From positions 1-26,645 of the forward strand of contig CAJUOS010000033.1 of NCBI GenBank assembly GCA_910588075.1: a stretch of 26,645 nt of DNA, in the 5' to 3' direction. Shown here one piece after another: positions 16,215 through 24,092 of this stretch. The notes under the pieces are model-generated. The model saw nothing but the letters and a program-made list of their open reading frames with translations. It was not told where the DNA came from and searched no databases. Source of the DNA: an uncultured Erysipelotrichaceae bacterium. GTDB lineage: Bacteria > Bacillota_I > Bacilli_A > Erysipelotrichales > Coprobacillaceae. Each line of letters starts with the position of its first letter. Within the stretch, counting starts at the first letter, position 1. Position numbers and translations under genes: made by a program.

Positions 16215-17139
16215 ACTTTATATATCGTTGAATAAAATCAAATATTGTTTGATAATAATCTTTACCTCCAACTGAATAACAATCAGCATGTCCTGCACCA
16301 TGAATAACAAGTTTTTGTTTTTCACATTTTGCTGCATCATAAAGTTGTTCTAACATTGCAAAAGGAACAAAATCATCTTGATCCCCATGAATAAATAATA
16401 TTGGAGTCTTTGACTTTTTCACTTGTTTTATAGGCTCAACATCTTCAATCAAATATCCAGCTCTTAGATATGTAATCAAACTTGCCATATGAAGTGCCAC
16501 ATCACTTTGTAAACCCTGCATATCAATATGTGTTTTAATCATATCCCATGCACTTGTATATCCACAATCTTCAATAATAACTTTGACTTGAGATGGTAAC
16601 TTTTCTCCAGCCACATTCATGACAGTCGCTCCACCCATTGACACACCATATAAAACAATGGAAGCATCTTTATCTTTTTTCAATATAAAATCAATCCATT
16701 TTAAAATATCCTTGCGATCATCCCAACCCATTCCAATATAATCTCCTTCACTTTTTCCATGTCCTCTTAAATCAGGAATCAAAAGATTATAACCTTTCTT
16801 TTTCATTTGCTTAATAGGTGAAATAATTCCAGAAGCATCACTTCTATACCCATGGACCATAATCATATAAACATGACTTGTTTGTTGAATATAATAACCA
16901 TGTAACTTCAAATTATCATTAATAATTGAAACATTTTGACTGTTTTTTTCTAACCAATCATATGCTTTTTGTTTTTTTTCTTCATCAATATCTACATGTT
17001 CAAAAAGATTTTTATCTGAATGAGAATTTAATGTATAATCATATAAATAATTGCCAGCATATATAGATAATCCCATTATAAATAAAAAAATGATTATTAA
17101 TAATATTACAATGACTTTTATTAATTTTTTCAATATCAT
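16213..17139 (-). CDS. Membrane-anchored alpha/beta hydrolase (COG1073-like)
   Basis: A serine hydrolase of about 306-309 aa with an N-terminal membrane anchor (about residues 8-30), so the catalytic domain is probably outside the membrane. The oxyanion region is VHGYRSDAS, followed by DLRGHGKSEG. The nucleophile Ser is in YGVSMGG (about 167), an acidic residue in HGDQDDFVP (about 255) and the His in GAGHADCY (about 283). It resembles YqkD/FrsA-type hydrolases; the substrate is unknown. Start is uncertain: GTG 17142, ATG 17139 or TTG 17133 are all in frame. AGGTGAT sits ideally (6 nt) for the TTG and too close for the others, so 306 aa is possible. Confidence 0.85.
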   Translation of the reverse strand: MILKKLIKVIVILLIIIFLFIMGLSIYAGNYLYDYTLNSHSDKNLFEHVDIDEEKKQKAYDWLEKNSQNVSIINDNLKLHGYYIQQTSHVYMIMVHGYRSDASGIISPIKQMKKKGYNLLIPDLRGHGKSEGDYIGMGWDDRKDILKWIDFILKKDKDASIVLYGVSMGGATVMNVAGEKLPSQVKVIIEDCGYTSAWDMIKTHIDMQGLQSDVALHMASLITYLRAGYLIEDVEPIKQVKKSKTPILFIHGDQDDFVPFAMLEQLYDAAKCEKQKLVIHGAGHADCYSVGGKDYYQTIFDFIQRYIK

Positions 17140-17189
17140 CACCTACATTTATATTATTATACTGTTTGTTATAATTATTGCATATATTA

Positions 17190-17198
17190 TGTTATAAT
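17190..17198 (+). promoter_or_regulatory. Extended -10 promoter of the flavin-reductase-like gene
   Basis: TGTTATAAT is a perfect extended -10 element. It places the start near 17205, just before the AAGGAGG ribosome site, and so supports the ATG at 17226 over an upstream TTG at 17178. Confidence 0.6.
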
Positions 17199-17225
17199 AT
17201 TATCAAAATAAGGAGGAATTATAAC

Positions 17226-17735
17226 ATGTCATTTCAAAAAATAAATATAAAGGATTTACAAATGAATCCATTTTTAAAAATTGGTCAAGAATGGATGCTT
17301 ATTAGTGCTGGTGATAAAAACCAAGTCAATACAATGACAGCTTCATGGGGTGGAGTTGGTGTTTTATGGGGGCAAGATGTTGTAACAGCATATATTCGTC
17401 CACAACGCTATACAAAAGAGTTTGTTGACAAACAAGATTGTTTCTCTCTTTCTTTTTTTAATGGAAATTATAAAAAAGAGTTGGGTATATTAGGAAGTGT
17501 ATCTGGTAGAGATCAAAATAAAATTAAAGATGTTGATTTTCATATTACCTATTTAGAAGATGTACCAACTTTTAATGAAGCTGAACTTGTCTTTATCGTT
17601 GAAAAAATTTACGAAGATACTATTCAGCCTGAAAAATTTAAAGATGTAACCTTAGATGAAAAATGGTATCCTCAAAAGGATTATCATACTGTTTATATAG
17701 CAAAAATTAAATCAATTTATGTCAAAAAAGCATAA
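17226..17735 (+). CDS. Flavin reductase family protein (FMN-binding split barrel)
   Basis: A 169-aa protein resembling the flavin reductase-like domain (FMN-binding split barrel). It has the opening WMLISAGDKNQVNTMTASWGG, in which the M-T-A-S-W-G block is typical of this family, followed by AYIRPQRYTKEFVD and FSLSFF. Members bind FMN and either reduce flavin with NAD(P)H or serve as small electron carriers in anaerobes. The exact partner is unknown. AGGAGG precedes the ATG at 9 nt. The open frame extends upstream to a TTG at 17178, but that lies before the predicted transcription start. Monocistronic and divergent from the hydrolase. Confidence 0.88.
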   Translation: MSFQKINIKDLQMNPFLKIGQEWMLISAGDKNQVNTMTASWGGVGVLWGQDVVTAYIRPQRYTKEFVDKQDCFSLSFFNGNYKKELGILGSVSGRDQNKIKDVDFHITYLEDVPTFNEAELVFIVEKIYEDTIQPEKFKDVTLDEKWYPQKDYHTVYIAKIKSIYVKKA

Positions 17736-17762
17736 ACTTTTTGTATAATTTATATTAATTTA

Positions 17763-17783
17763 ACCATATTAATATATGGTGAT
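17763..17783 (+). promoter_or_regulatory. Small hairpin overlapping the ribosome site of the DUF421 gene
   Basis: ACCATAT (17763-17769) and ATATGGT (17774-17780) form a 7-bp stem with a TAAT loop. The 3' arm ends in the GGT of the SD GGTGAT (17778-17783), 5 nt before the ATG at 17789. Folding could partly hide the SD. A TATAAT at 17744-17749 is the likely -10 box. Confidence 0.4.
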
Positions 17784-17788
17784 TATAA

Positions 17789-18466
17789 ATGATTTTAGAA
17801 ACATTATCTTTAGCCATCATTTCTTTAATTGTATTATTTATTTTAACAAAAATGATGGGATATAGACAAATAACACAATTAAGTATGTATGATTATATTA
17901 TTGGTATTACTATTGGAAGTATTGCTAGTGAAATGGTTGTTCTTGATAATTTTAATGATATGATAAGACCTTTAACTGGAATGATTGTTTATACACTTTT
18001 TACAGTTGCTTTTTCTTTATTATCTCGTACTTCATTAACATTGCGTCATTTTATAGAAGGCAATCCTATTACTCTTTATCAAAACAATCAAATTCAAAGT
18101 CAAGCTTTAAAAAAAGCAAAAATGGATGTTAATGAATTATTGATGCAATTACGTGTTGCTGGATATTTTGATTTAACTCAAATTGATGAAGTGATTTTAG
18201 AAACAAATGGAAATGTATCTATTTTTCCTAAAACAAAATATAGACCAACTATTGTGGACGATTTATCTATTCAGCCTCAAATAGAAAAACCATTGATTTC
18301 TTTAGTCATCAATGGTCAATTATTGAAAAATCAATTACGTTTTATTCATCAAGACGAAAAATGGTTATTATCCCAATTAAAAGTACAAGGGTATCATCAT
18401 TATAGTGAACTGCTTCTTGTTTTATGTGATAATAATAATCAAATTACTGTTTACCCTAATAACTAA
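17789..18466 (+). CDS. DUF421 (YetF-type) membrane protein
   Basis: A 225-aa protein of the DUF421/YetF family. Three N-terminal membrane helices (about 4-22, 33-52 and 60-82) carry the family stretch TKMMGYRQITQLSMYDYIIGI, followed by a cytoplasmic domain with EGNPITLYQNNQI, LKKAKMDVNELLMQLRVAGYFDLTQIDEVILETNG and SIFPK. The C-terminal half (about 155-222) repeats the same fold in weaker form. Family members occur singly in Firmicutes, are linked to spore or envelope functions in Bacillus, and have no settled biochemical role. SD GGTGAT; the gene ends in a terminator shared with the convergent gene. Confidence 0.88.
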   Translation: MILETLSLAIISLIVLFILTKMMGYRQITQLSMYDYIIGITIGSIASEMVVLDNFNDMIRPLTGMIVYTLFTVAFSLLSRTSLTLRHFIEGNPITLYQNNQIQSQALKKAKMDVNELLMQLRVAGYFDLTQIDEVILETNGNVSIFPKTKYRPTIVDDLSIQPQIEKPLISLVINGQLLKNQLRFIHQDEKWLLSQLKVQGYHHYSELLLVLCDNNNQITVYPNN

Positions 18467-18483
18467 GCGAAAGCTTAGTTATT
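18458..18483. terminator. Shared bidirectional terminator between convergent genes
   Basis: A perfect 11-bp stem (18458-18468 with 18473-18483) capped by a GAAA loop. The DUF421 stop lies within the 5' arm, and the stop of the YbjQ-like gene on the other strand overlaps the 3' edge, so both genes end inside one hairpin. Confidence 0.85.
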
Positions 18484-18740
18484 TATTCATCTTCTAAAAT
18501 AACAGCAGTCCCCATTAACATAGGCTTAATGGAATCTCTCAAATCAAAACAAATCCCCATAACTGCATTTCCACCTTTTTCCTTTGCTTTTTCACCTAAA
18601 CATTTTAAAGCATGTTCTAAATATTTTTCCATATTCATAGCAAAGCGGTATCCCCTCACTGCATCATCATATGCAAAAACAATTCCTAAATCTTTAACTA
18701 TTTTTTTACCTGGATAAGTTGATAAAGTTGTTGTTATCAT
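18483..18740 (-). CDS. YbjQ/UPF0145-like small protein
   Basis: An 85-aa protein resembling the YbjQ (UPF0145, DUF74) family of small pentameric proteins. It shares the ITTTLSTYPGKKIVKDLGIV opening, a central helix rich in Lys and Glu (LGEKAKEKGGNAVMGICFDL) and the final MLMGTAVIL strand. It is shorter than the usual 100-110 aa, mainly in the loop between strands and helix. Function is not established; a role in metal or oxyanion binding was once suggested from structure. AAGGAGG precedes the ATG at about 8 nt. A perfect extended -10 (TGTTATAAT) lies just upstream, at the foot of the preceding gene's terminator. Confidence 0.8.
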   Translation of the reverse strand: MITTTLSTYPGKKIVKDLGIVFAYDDAVRGYRFAMNMEKYLEHALKCLGEKAKEKGGNAVMGICFDLRDSIKPMLMGTAVILEDE

Positions 18741-18763
18741 AAACTTTCCTCCTTTATAAATCC

Positions 18764-18772
18764 ATTATAACA
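18764..18772 (-). promoter_or_regulatory. Extended -10 promoter of the YbjQ-like gene
   Basis: Minus-strand TGTTATAAT (18772-18764), 23 nt upstream of the start codon. The -35 region is occupied by the terminator hairpin of the upstream ABC-F gene and shows no consensus. Confidence 0.55.
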
Positions 18773-18798
18773 AAAAAGTAACACTTTGTGCTACTTTT
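18771..18798 (-). terminator. Terminator of the ABC-F gene
   Basis: An 11-bp stem with one G-U pair (18774-18784 with 18788-18798), a 3-nt loop and a T run on the minus side. It includes the ABC-F stop codon at 18793-18791. Confidence 0.85.
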
Positions 18799-20392
18799 CC
18801 AAACCTTCTTTATATTCTAAATATTCATCATATGTTGATAAACGATCAATACATCCTGTATCTGTTAACTCAATAACCCTATTTGCTATTGTTTGAACAA
18901 ATTGATGGTCATGAGAAGCAAATAAAATATTTTCCTTAAAACGCATTAATCCTTCATTTACAGCTTGAATTGATTCAAGATCTAAATGGTTTGTTGGCTC
19001 ATCTAAAACAAGAACATTACAATTTGCCATCATCATTTTAGCTAGCATACATCTTACCTTTTCTCCTCCAGATAAAACATTTGCTTTTTTTAATGCTTCT
19101 TCACCAGAGAATAAAACTCTTCCTAGCCATCCTCTTAAATCTTGCTCATAAACATCTCCTTTTGCAAATTGTCTTAACCAATCAACTAAAGTCAATTCAC
19201 AATTATCAAAATATTCATTATTATCTTTAGGAAAATAAGATCTTGATGTTGTTACTCCCCATTGGAATGTTCCTTCAAAATCAGTAATCTCTCCCATAAT
19301 AATTTTAAAGAAAGTTGTAACTGCTAATTCATTATCAGAAACAAAAGCAACTTTATCTTTTGGTGAAATAGAAAATGATACATTATTTAAAATCTTTTCA
19401 CCATTATTTTCATATGTCAACCCTTCAACATTTAAAATAATATTTCCCACTTCTCTATCTGGTGTAAACCCAATAAATGGATATCTACGCATAGATGGTT
19501 TAATATCTACCATTTCTAAGTTATCCAATAATTTTTTACGAGAAGTTGCTTGTTTTGCTTTAGACGCATTAGCACTAAATCTCGCAATAAACTCCTCTAA
19601 TTCTTTCTTTTTCGCTTCAGCTTTTTTATTAATCTCTTTTGCTTGTTTTAACATCATTTGAGAATATTCATACCAAAAATCATAATTCCCAACATATAAT
19701 TGTATTTTACTATAATCAATGTCAGCAATATGAGTACATACTTTATTTAAAAAATGTCTATCATGTGAAACAACAATAACTGTATTAGGAAAATTCAACA
19801 AAAAATTTTCTAGCCAAGTAATACTTTTTAAATCTAAATGGTTTGTTGGTTCATCTAATAATAAAACATCTGGATTTCCAAATAAAGCTTGTGCTAATAA
19901 CACTTTTACTTTTTGTTGATCTCCTAAATCTTTCATTAATAAAGAATGATATTCAGTTGTTACACCTAAACCATTTAATAATATTTCAGCATCAGTTTCA
20001 GCATTCCAGCCATCCATTTCCAAGAATTCACCTTCTAAATCTGCTAATTCTAATCCATCATCATCATTAAAATCTGGTTTACTATACAATTCTTCTTTTC
20101 TTTGCATAATTTCAAAAAGACGCTTATTTCCCATCATTACTGTTTTTAAAACTTCTTGATCATCATAAGCAAAGTGATCTTGTTTTAAAACTGACAATCT
20201 TTGTCCTTCAGAAATAATAACTTCTCCTTTATTAGGTTCTATTTCTCCAGATAAAATTTTTAAAAATGTTGATTTTCCTGCTCCATTAGCACCAATAACC
20301 CCATAACAATTACCTTCTGTAAATTGTATAGATACATTTTCAAATAAAGCACGATCTCCATATCGTAAAGATACATTTTGTGTTGATATCAT
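18791..20392 (-). CDS. ABC-F ATPase of the YkpA/YbiT type
   Basis: A soluble protein with two ABC domains and no membrane segments. Domain 1 has Walker A GANGAGKST (34-42), a divergent signature (DLGDQQKVK) and Walker B VLLLDEPTNHLDL. A charged linker (about 240-295, KKAEAKKKELEEF) is the P-site tRNA interaction motif of ABC-F proteins. Domain 2 has a degenerate P-loop (VAFVSDNELAVTT, no GKT), an intact LSGGEKVR signature and LVLDEPTNHLDL. It closely resembles B. subtilis YkpA as I remember it, a housekeeping translation factor rather than a resistance factor. M3 (20392) is the preferred start: GAGGAG lies 8 nt upstream, versus 2 nt for the ATG at 20398. 533 aa. Confidence 0.93.
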   Translation of the reverse strand: MISTQNVSLRYGDRALFENVSIQFTEGNCYGVIGANGAGKSTFLKILSGEIEPNKGEVIISEGQRLSVLKQDHFAYDDQEVLKTVMMGNKRLFEIMQRKEELYSKPDFNDDDGLELADLEGEFLEMDGWNAETDAEILLNGLGVTTEYHSLLMKDLGDQQKVKVLLAQALFGNPDVLLLDEPTNHLDLKSITWLENFLLNFPNTVIVVSHDRHFLNKVCTHIADIDYSKIQLYVGNYDFWYEYSQMMLKQAKEINKKAEAKKKELEEFIARFSANASKAKQATSRKKLLDNLEMVDIKPSMRRYPFIGFTPDREVGNIILNVEGLTYENNGEKILNNVSFSISPKDKVAFVSDNELAVTTFFKIIMGEITDFEGTFQWGVTTSRSYFPKDNNEYFDNCELTLVDWLRQFAKGDVYEQDLRGWLGRVLFSGEEALKKANVLSGGEKVRCMLAKMMMANCNVLVLDEPTNHLDLESIQAVNEGLMRFKENILFASHDHQFVQTIANRVIELTDTGCIDRLSTYDEYLEYKEGLEK

Positions 20393-20423
20393 AAACATTT
20401 CTCCTCTTTATAAAATCTTTCTC

Positions 20424-20452
20424 ATTATACATGATTCTCATGTTTTTGAAAA
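20424..20452 (-). promoter_or_regulatory. Promoter of the ABC-F gene
   Basis: Minus-strand TTTTCA (20452-20447), 17-nt spacer and a perfect TATAAT (20429-20424), about 30 nt before the start codon. Confidence 0.6.
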
Positions 20453-20453
20453 G

Positions 20454-20488
20454 AAAAAACACATATTCATCAATAAATATGTGCTTTT
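20454..20488 (-). terminator. Terminator of the PPOx-like gene
   Basis: An 8-bp stem (20460-20467 with 20476-20483), extended by A-U pairs beyond one mismatch, followed by six T on the minus strand. The stop codon (20472-20470) lies in the loop. Confidence 0.8.
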
Positions 20489-21090
20489 CCAATAATATAA
20501 TCAATATCTAATTCTAAAATATTTGTATTGATTACCATTTTATCATGAAATGGATGTTTTGGAGCTAAATCATGAATAAGTGTTAATAATGCCTCTCTTT
20601 TTATTTCATTATCTGTTACTTCTTTTAAAGTGCCAAAAACAGAAACAGAACGATGATTATGAGTTCCAACATCTAAATTAATACCTAAATCTTCAGTAAC
20701 TAAAAAATTTGCCTTTTTATTGACACCATTCAATTTAAAACCAACTTTTGCACAATGAAAGAAAATACGTCCATTAATTATAATATGATTAATTCCCACA
20801 GCATAAGGAAAATCATCATAAGATATAGAAAGAACTCCATAATCAATTCTTTTCATGACATCATAACATTGTTGATAAGATAAAAGTTTTCTAGGTTTTC
20901 TAATTTTACTTGGTATTTTTATTTTTAATAATGATTCAAAATCATCACTATAACGCTTTACCAAACAATTTTTTAAATTTAATTCCTCACATGAATCTTT
21001 CACAATAACCAAAGCTTCTTCTTTTAAATCAATACATTGTTCTTTTTTAAAAACATAAAGTAAGTCATCTTTATTTAGAATACAATCCAT
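20470..21090 (-). CDS. Pyridoxamine 5'-phosphate oxidase-like flavoprotein (NimA-like)
   Basis: A 206-aa protein. Residues about 70-206 match the PPOx-like/NimA FMN-binding split barrel: MKRIDYGVLSISYDDFPYAVGINHIIINGRIFFHCAKVGFKLNGVNKKANFLV. Such proteins bind FMN or related cofactors; NimA members can reduce nitro compounds, but most are uncharacterised. The first 68 residues (Cys and Lys/Glu rich, ending KIRKPRK) are outside the usual domain and I do not recognise them. The ATG has GAGGTG 8 nt upstream. It stands alone, with a promoter upstream and its own terminator. Confidence 0.78.
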   Translation of the reverse strand: MDCILNKDDLLYVFKKEQCIDLKEEALVIVKDSCEELNLKNCLVKRYSDDFESLLKIKIPSKIRKPRKLLSYQQCYDVMKRIDYGVLSISYDDFPYAVGINHIIINGRIFFHCAKVGFKLNGVNKKANFLVTEDLGINLDVGTHNHRSVSVFGTLKEVTDNEIKREALLTLIHDLAPKHPFHDKMVINTNILELDIDYIIGKAHIY

Positions 21091-21111
21091 TCACCATTCA
21101 CCTCAATAAGT

Positions 21112-21141
21112 ATCATATCATAAAATATTGAAGATTTACAA
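21112..21141 (-). promoter_or_regulatory. Promoter of the PPOx-like gene
   Basis: Minus-strand TTGTAA (21141-21136), 18-nt spacer and TATGAT (21117-21112). It overlaps the weak terminator hairpin of the upstream deacetylase gene. Confidence 0.5.
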
Positions 21142-21145
21142 TATT
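21124..21145 (-). terminator. Weak terminator after the deacetylase gene
   Basis: A 7-bp AT-rich stem (21124-21130 with 21139-21145) and 8-nt loop, followed on the minus strand by TTTTATG. Low stability, so termination may be incomplete. Confidence 0.45.
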
Positions 21146-21161
21146 ATGAATAAAATTTAAA

Positions 21162-22556
21162 CTAATTTTGTACTGTATGATGGAATGTTGGAGAATTTTG
21201 ATGTATTGTTTCAAATTGATAACCATTTTTTATTAAATAATCTAATATACTAGGTAGTACTTTGACTGTATTATCACATGATTTACTATCATGCATTAAG
21301 AACATAATATCCTCTTTTCCTTCTATTTCCTCAATCGCTTTTTTCTTTAATCCTTGTACAGTTTTAATATTTTCTCCATCACCATTAATACTTGTCCAAT
21401 CATAGTATTGATAACCTAAATCAATAACTTTATGAGTCAATCTTTTCATTATTCCAATATTATATTTTTTAGATACTAGATTACTTGATCCTCCTGGAAA
21501 ACGAATATACTTTGTATCAGTACCCGTTTGTTGGTAAACTACTTCTTTAATTTGATTTAAATCTTGAATATAAGCACTTAAAGAACTATAAATCTTTTCA
21601 TAATCATGACTAAATGTATGCAATCCAATCACATGTCCTTTTTGATGTGCTTCTTTTATATACTTAAAATGCTCAGGTGATGTCCCTGTTACAAAGAAAG
21701 TTGCTTTTATATGATAACGATCTAGTATATCTAATATTTTTTTAGTATTTTCTGATGGTCCATCATCAAATGTCAAATAACATGTTTTAATCCCATCTTT
21801 TACAGCTTCACGATTTGCATATTGACTTAATACTTCAATTTGTCTCACATAAACTTCTTTATTGCCATTATGGTCTTCAACATGATAATAAACTTCATAT
21901 TCTCCTTCTTTTGTAACATTAAGTTTAGAATCATCAATTTTTAATATAGGATTTTTATCATGATCATCTCTGACAATAACTCCTTCTTTTAAATTAATTT
22001 GATCCCCTACTAAAATAGTCATTTTTTCTATTCCTTGTATTGTTGGAACTTCTGTATCTTTTTCTTCTACCAAAACATAAGCACTTTTTTCACTTTTATT
22101 GGCATATTCATCTTCCACAACAACAATAACACGATATGTTTTGGTTTCATTAAAGATATAATTTTCTTTAAAGTAAACAACTGTTTTTGAATCATCTCTA
22201 ATATCTTTAACCAAAGAAACTGGATCCACTGTTGTATTTTTTAAAATTTTTATATTTCTTGTTTCAAATTGAGGAGGTAATTTATCATCAATAAAAACAT
22301 TTAATGTAAACTTTCTATTTTTATAATGATATTCTATTTGATATTTTCCTAATTTTTTATTATTGACTTTGTTGTTAATTTTAATTTCTTTAATATTAAC
22401 ATGTGAAACTTCTTCTATATAATCATATGGTTTCACTTCTTCATATAAAGACAAATGAATTTCATCTTGAATGAAATGAATCCATGGTTGTTGTGAAAAA
22501 TAATAAATAATTAAAAAGACAATTATGATTAAAAAAGAAAAAAAGATTTTTCGCAT
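21162..22556 (-). CDS. Membrane-anchored polysaccharide deacetylase with Ig-like repeats
   Basis: Probably removes acetyl groups from peptidoglycan or another surface glycan. An N-terminal signal anchor (about 4-22) is followed by about 220 residues of beta-rich repeats: two Ig-like modules, each with the D-D-x-S/K and YxVxxxVED-x-x-x-N-K pattern. The NodB domain runs from about residue 258. NodB motifs are complete: TFDDG with Asp264/Asp265, HTFSH with His313/His317, RFPGGSS, DWTSINGD and FLMHDS. Start at the ATG at 22556 (GGTGAT 4 nt upstream) rather than the ATG at 22568, which has no SD; 464 aa. It follows murE with a gap of about 34 nt and no terminator, so co-transcription is likely. 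Confidence 0.9.
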   Translation of the reverse strand: MRKIFFSFLIIIVFLIIYYFSQQPWIHFIQDEIHLSLYEEVKPYDYIEEVSHVNIKEIKINNKVNNKKLGKYQIEYHYKNRKFTLNVFIDDKLPPQFETRNIKILKNTTVDPVSLVKDIRDDSKTVVYFKENYIFNETKTYRVIVVVEDEYANKSEKSAYVLVEEKDTEVPTIQGIEKMTILVGDQINLKEGVIVRDDHDKNPILKIDDSKLNVTKEGEYEVYYHVEDHNGNKEVYVRQIEVLSQYANREAVKDGIKTCYLTFDDGPSENTKKILDILDRYHIKATFFVTGTSPEHFKYIKEAHQKGHVIGLHTFSHDYEKIYSSLSAYIQDLNQIKEVVYQQTGTDTKYIRFPGGSSNLVSKKYNIGIMKRLTHKVIDLGYQYYDWTSINGDGENIKTVQGLKKKAIEEIEGKEDIMFLMHDSKSCDNTVKVLPSILDYLIKNGYQFETIHQNSPTFHHTVQN

Positions 22557-22590
22557 ATGTATCACCATAATACTGTATGCTAGAAAAATC

Positions 22591-24048
22591 CTATTTATTC
22601 TTATATTCCTCTATGACTTCTCTTTCACTAAAATGAACAACTTGGTTATCATTATATATCATATAGTCTTCATGCCCTTTTCCTAAGCATAAAATAACAT
22701 CATTCTTTTTAGCTAAATCTAAAGCATATTGAATTGCTTCTTTTCTATCTTCAATAATAACATACTCACCGTTATATTTCTTAATACCCTCAACAATATC
22801 TTGACATATATCAAGAACACTTTCTCCTCTTGGGTTATCAGCAGTAAGAATAGACATAGCTTTCATTTTCGCAACAACTTGCCCAACTTCATATCTTCGT
22901 GATTTAGCTCTTTTACCTCCTGCTCCATAAACACAAATTATACGTTGAGGATGATATTGAGAAATGGTTTCTAATATACTTTCAAACGAAAAAGCATTAT
23001 GAGCATAATCAATAAGGACTGTAAAATCATCACTATATGGAACAATTTCAACTCTTCCTTTCACTCTTACTTGCTTTAACGCTGTTTGAATATAAGCTGT
23101 TTGTATATTTAATAGTTTACATATCATCATTGCAACTAATGAATTATAAACACTAAATTGTCCTGGAATATCAGTTTCAAATGTTCCATTTAATAAACCC
23201 TGTGTTTGAAATGTAACCCCTAATGTTCCTTGACCTTGTGATAATTCAATTTGTGATGCTTGTAAATCACTCTTATTACAAATAGAATATGTTTGAATTT
23301 GACATGTAACACCATCAACCATGTCCATATAATGCCTATCATCTCTATTAAAAATACCTACTTTACACATATGAAATAACTTTTTCTTACAAGCCATATA
23401 ATGTTCAAATGAAGTATGCTCATTTGGTCCTATGTGGTCTGGTGAAAGATTTGTAAATACTCCATAATCAAAATCTATTCCTGCCACACGATTTAACATA
23501 AGACCTTGTGAAGATACTTCCATTACACAATATTCACAACCACATTCTACCATTTCACTCATTAATTTTTGTAATTCAAATGATTCAGGTGTTGTATTCT
23601 TTGTTTCACGAAATTCACCATTTATAATTGAACCTATTGTTCCAATAATACCTACTTTTTTATGAGCCTTTTCTAAAATAGATTGCACCATATATGATGT
23701 TGTTGTTTTTCCTTTTGTTCCTGTTAAACCTATCACTGTCATTTGTCGACTTGGATGATTAAAAAAAGCACATGATAATAATGCTAAAGCATATCTTGAA
23801 TCAGTAACTTGAATATATGTAATACCTTCTTTATATTCAACTTCTTTTTCTACAACAATCACTTTAGCTCCTTTTTGAATCACATCATCTATAAAGCAAT
23901 GTCCATCTACTTGTGCTCCCACAATGCAAACAAAAAGACTGTCTTCTTTAACTGTACGTGAATCATAGTCAATTTGACTAATTTTTTGATCTATACTCCC
24001 TTGTATGAATTGATAATCTAATTCACTTAATAATTGTTTTAATTTCAT
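22591..24048 (-). CDS. murE: UDP-N-acetylmuramoyl-tripeptide synthetase MurE
   Basis: Adds the third peptide residue to UDP-MurNAc-L-Ala-D-Glu in peptidoglycan synthesis. The Mur ligase P-loop GLTGTKGKTT is at 107-116; NTTPES, SSQGL, NLSPDHIG and the lysine-rich ACKKKLF (carbamoylated Lys site) follow. The substrate motif reads DNPR (404-407), as in meso-diaminopimelate-adding enzymes; lysine-adding MurE of staphylococci has DNPA. GKGHE stands near the end. 485 aa. The ATG at 24048 is preferred: GGTGAT is 4 nt upstream, and the TATAAT at 24071-24066 would start transcription near 24059, below the alternative ATG at 24060. This separate copy lies outside any dcw cluster visible here. Confidence 0.93.
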   Translation of the reverse strand: MKLKQLLSELDYQFIQGSIDQKISQIDYDSRTVKEDSLFVCIVGAQVDGHCFIDDVIQKGAKVIVVEKEVEYKEGITYIQVTDSRYALALLSCAFFNHPSRQMTVIGLTGTKGKTTTSYMVQSILEKAHKKVGIIGTIGSIINGEFRETKNTTPESFELQKLMSEMVECGCEYCVMEVSSQGLMLNRVAGIDFDYGVFTNLSPDHIGPNEHTSFEHYMACKKKLFHMCKVGIFNRDDRHYMDMVDGVTCQIQTYSICNKSDLQASQIELSQGQGTLGVTFQTQGLLNGTFETDIPGQFSVYNSLVAMMICKLLNIQTAYIQTALKQVRVKGRVEIVPYSDDFTVLIDYAHNAFSFESILETISQYHPQRIICVYGAGGKRAKSRRYEVGQVVAKMKAMSILTADNPRGESVLDICQDIVEGIKKYNGEYVIIEDRKEAIQYALDLAKKNDVILCLGKGHEDYMIYNDNQVVHFSEREVIEEYKNK

Positions 24049-24065
24049 ATTTATCACCATTAATC

Positions 24066-24071
24066 ATTATA
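24066..24071 (-). promoter_or_regulatory. -10 box of the murE promoter
   Basis: A perfect TATAAT on the minus strand. It predicts a start near 24059 and a leader of only about 11 nt before the murE ATG at 24048. The -35 region is T-rich and poor. Confidence 0.5.
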
Positions 24072-24092
24072 TCTTTTTTCTTTAGCAAATAA

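Noticed and set aside
18529..18717. 62-codon plus-strand frame opposite the YbjQ-like gene
   Set aside because: The minus-strand gene has a perfect SD, promoter and family resemblance; this frame has none.
19843..20070. 75-codon plus-strand frame inside the ABC-F gene
   Set aside because: Its low-complexity His/Leu-rich translation, antisense to conserved ABC sequence, is typical of a shadow frame.
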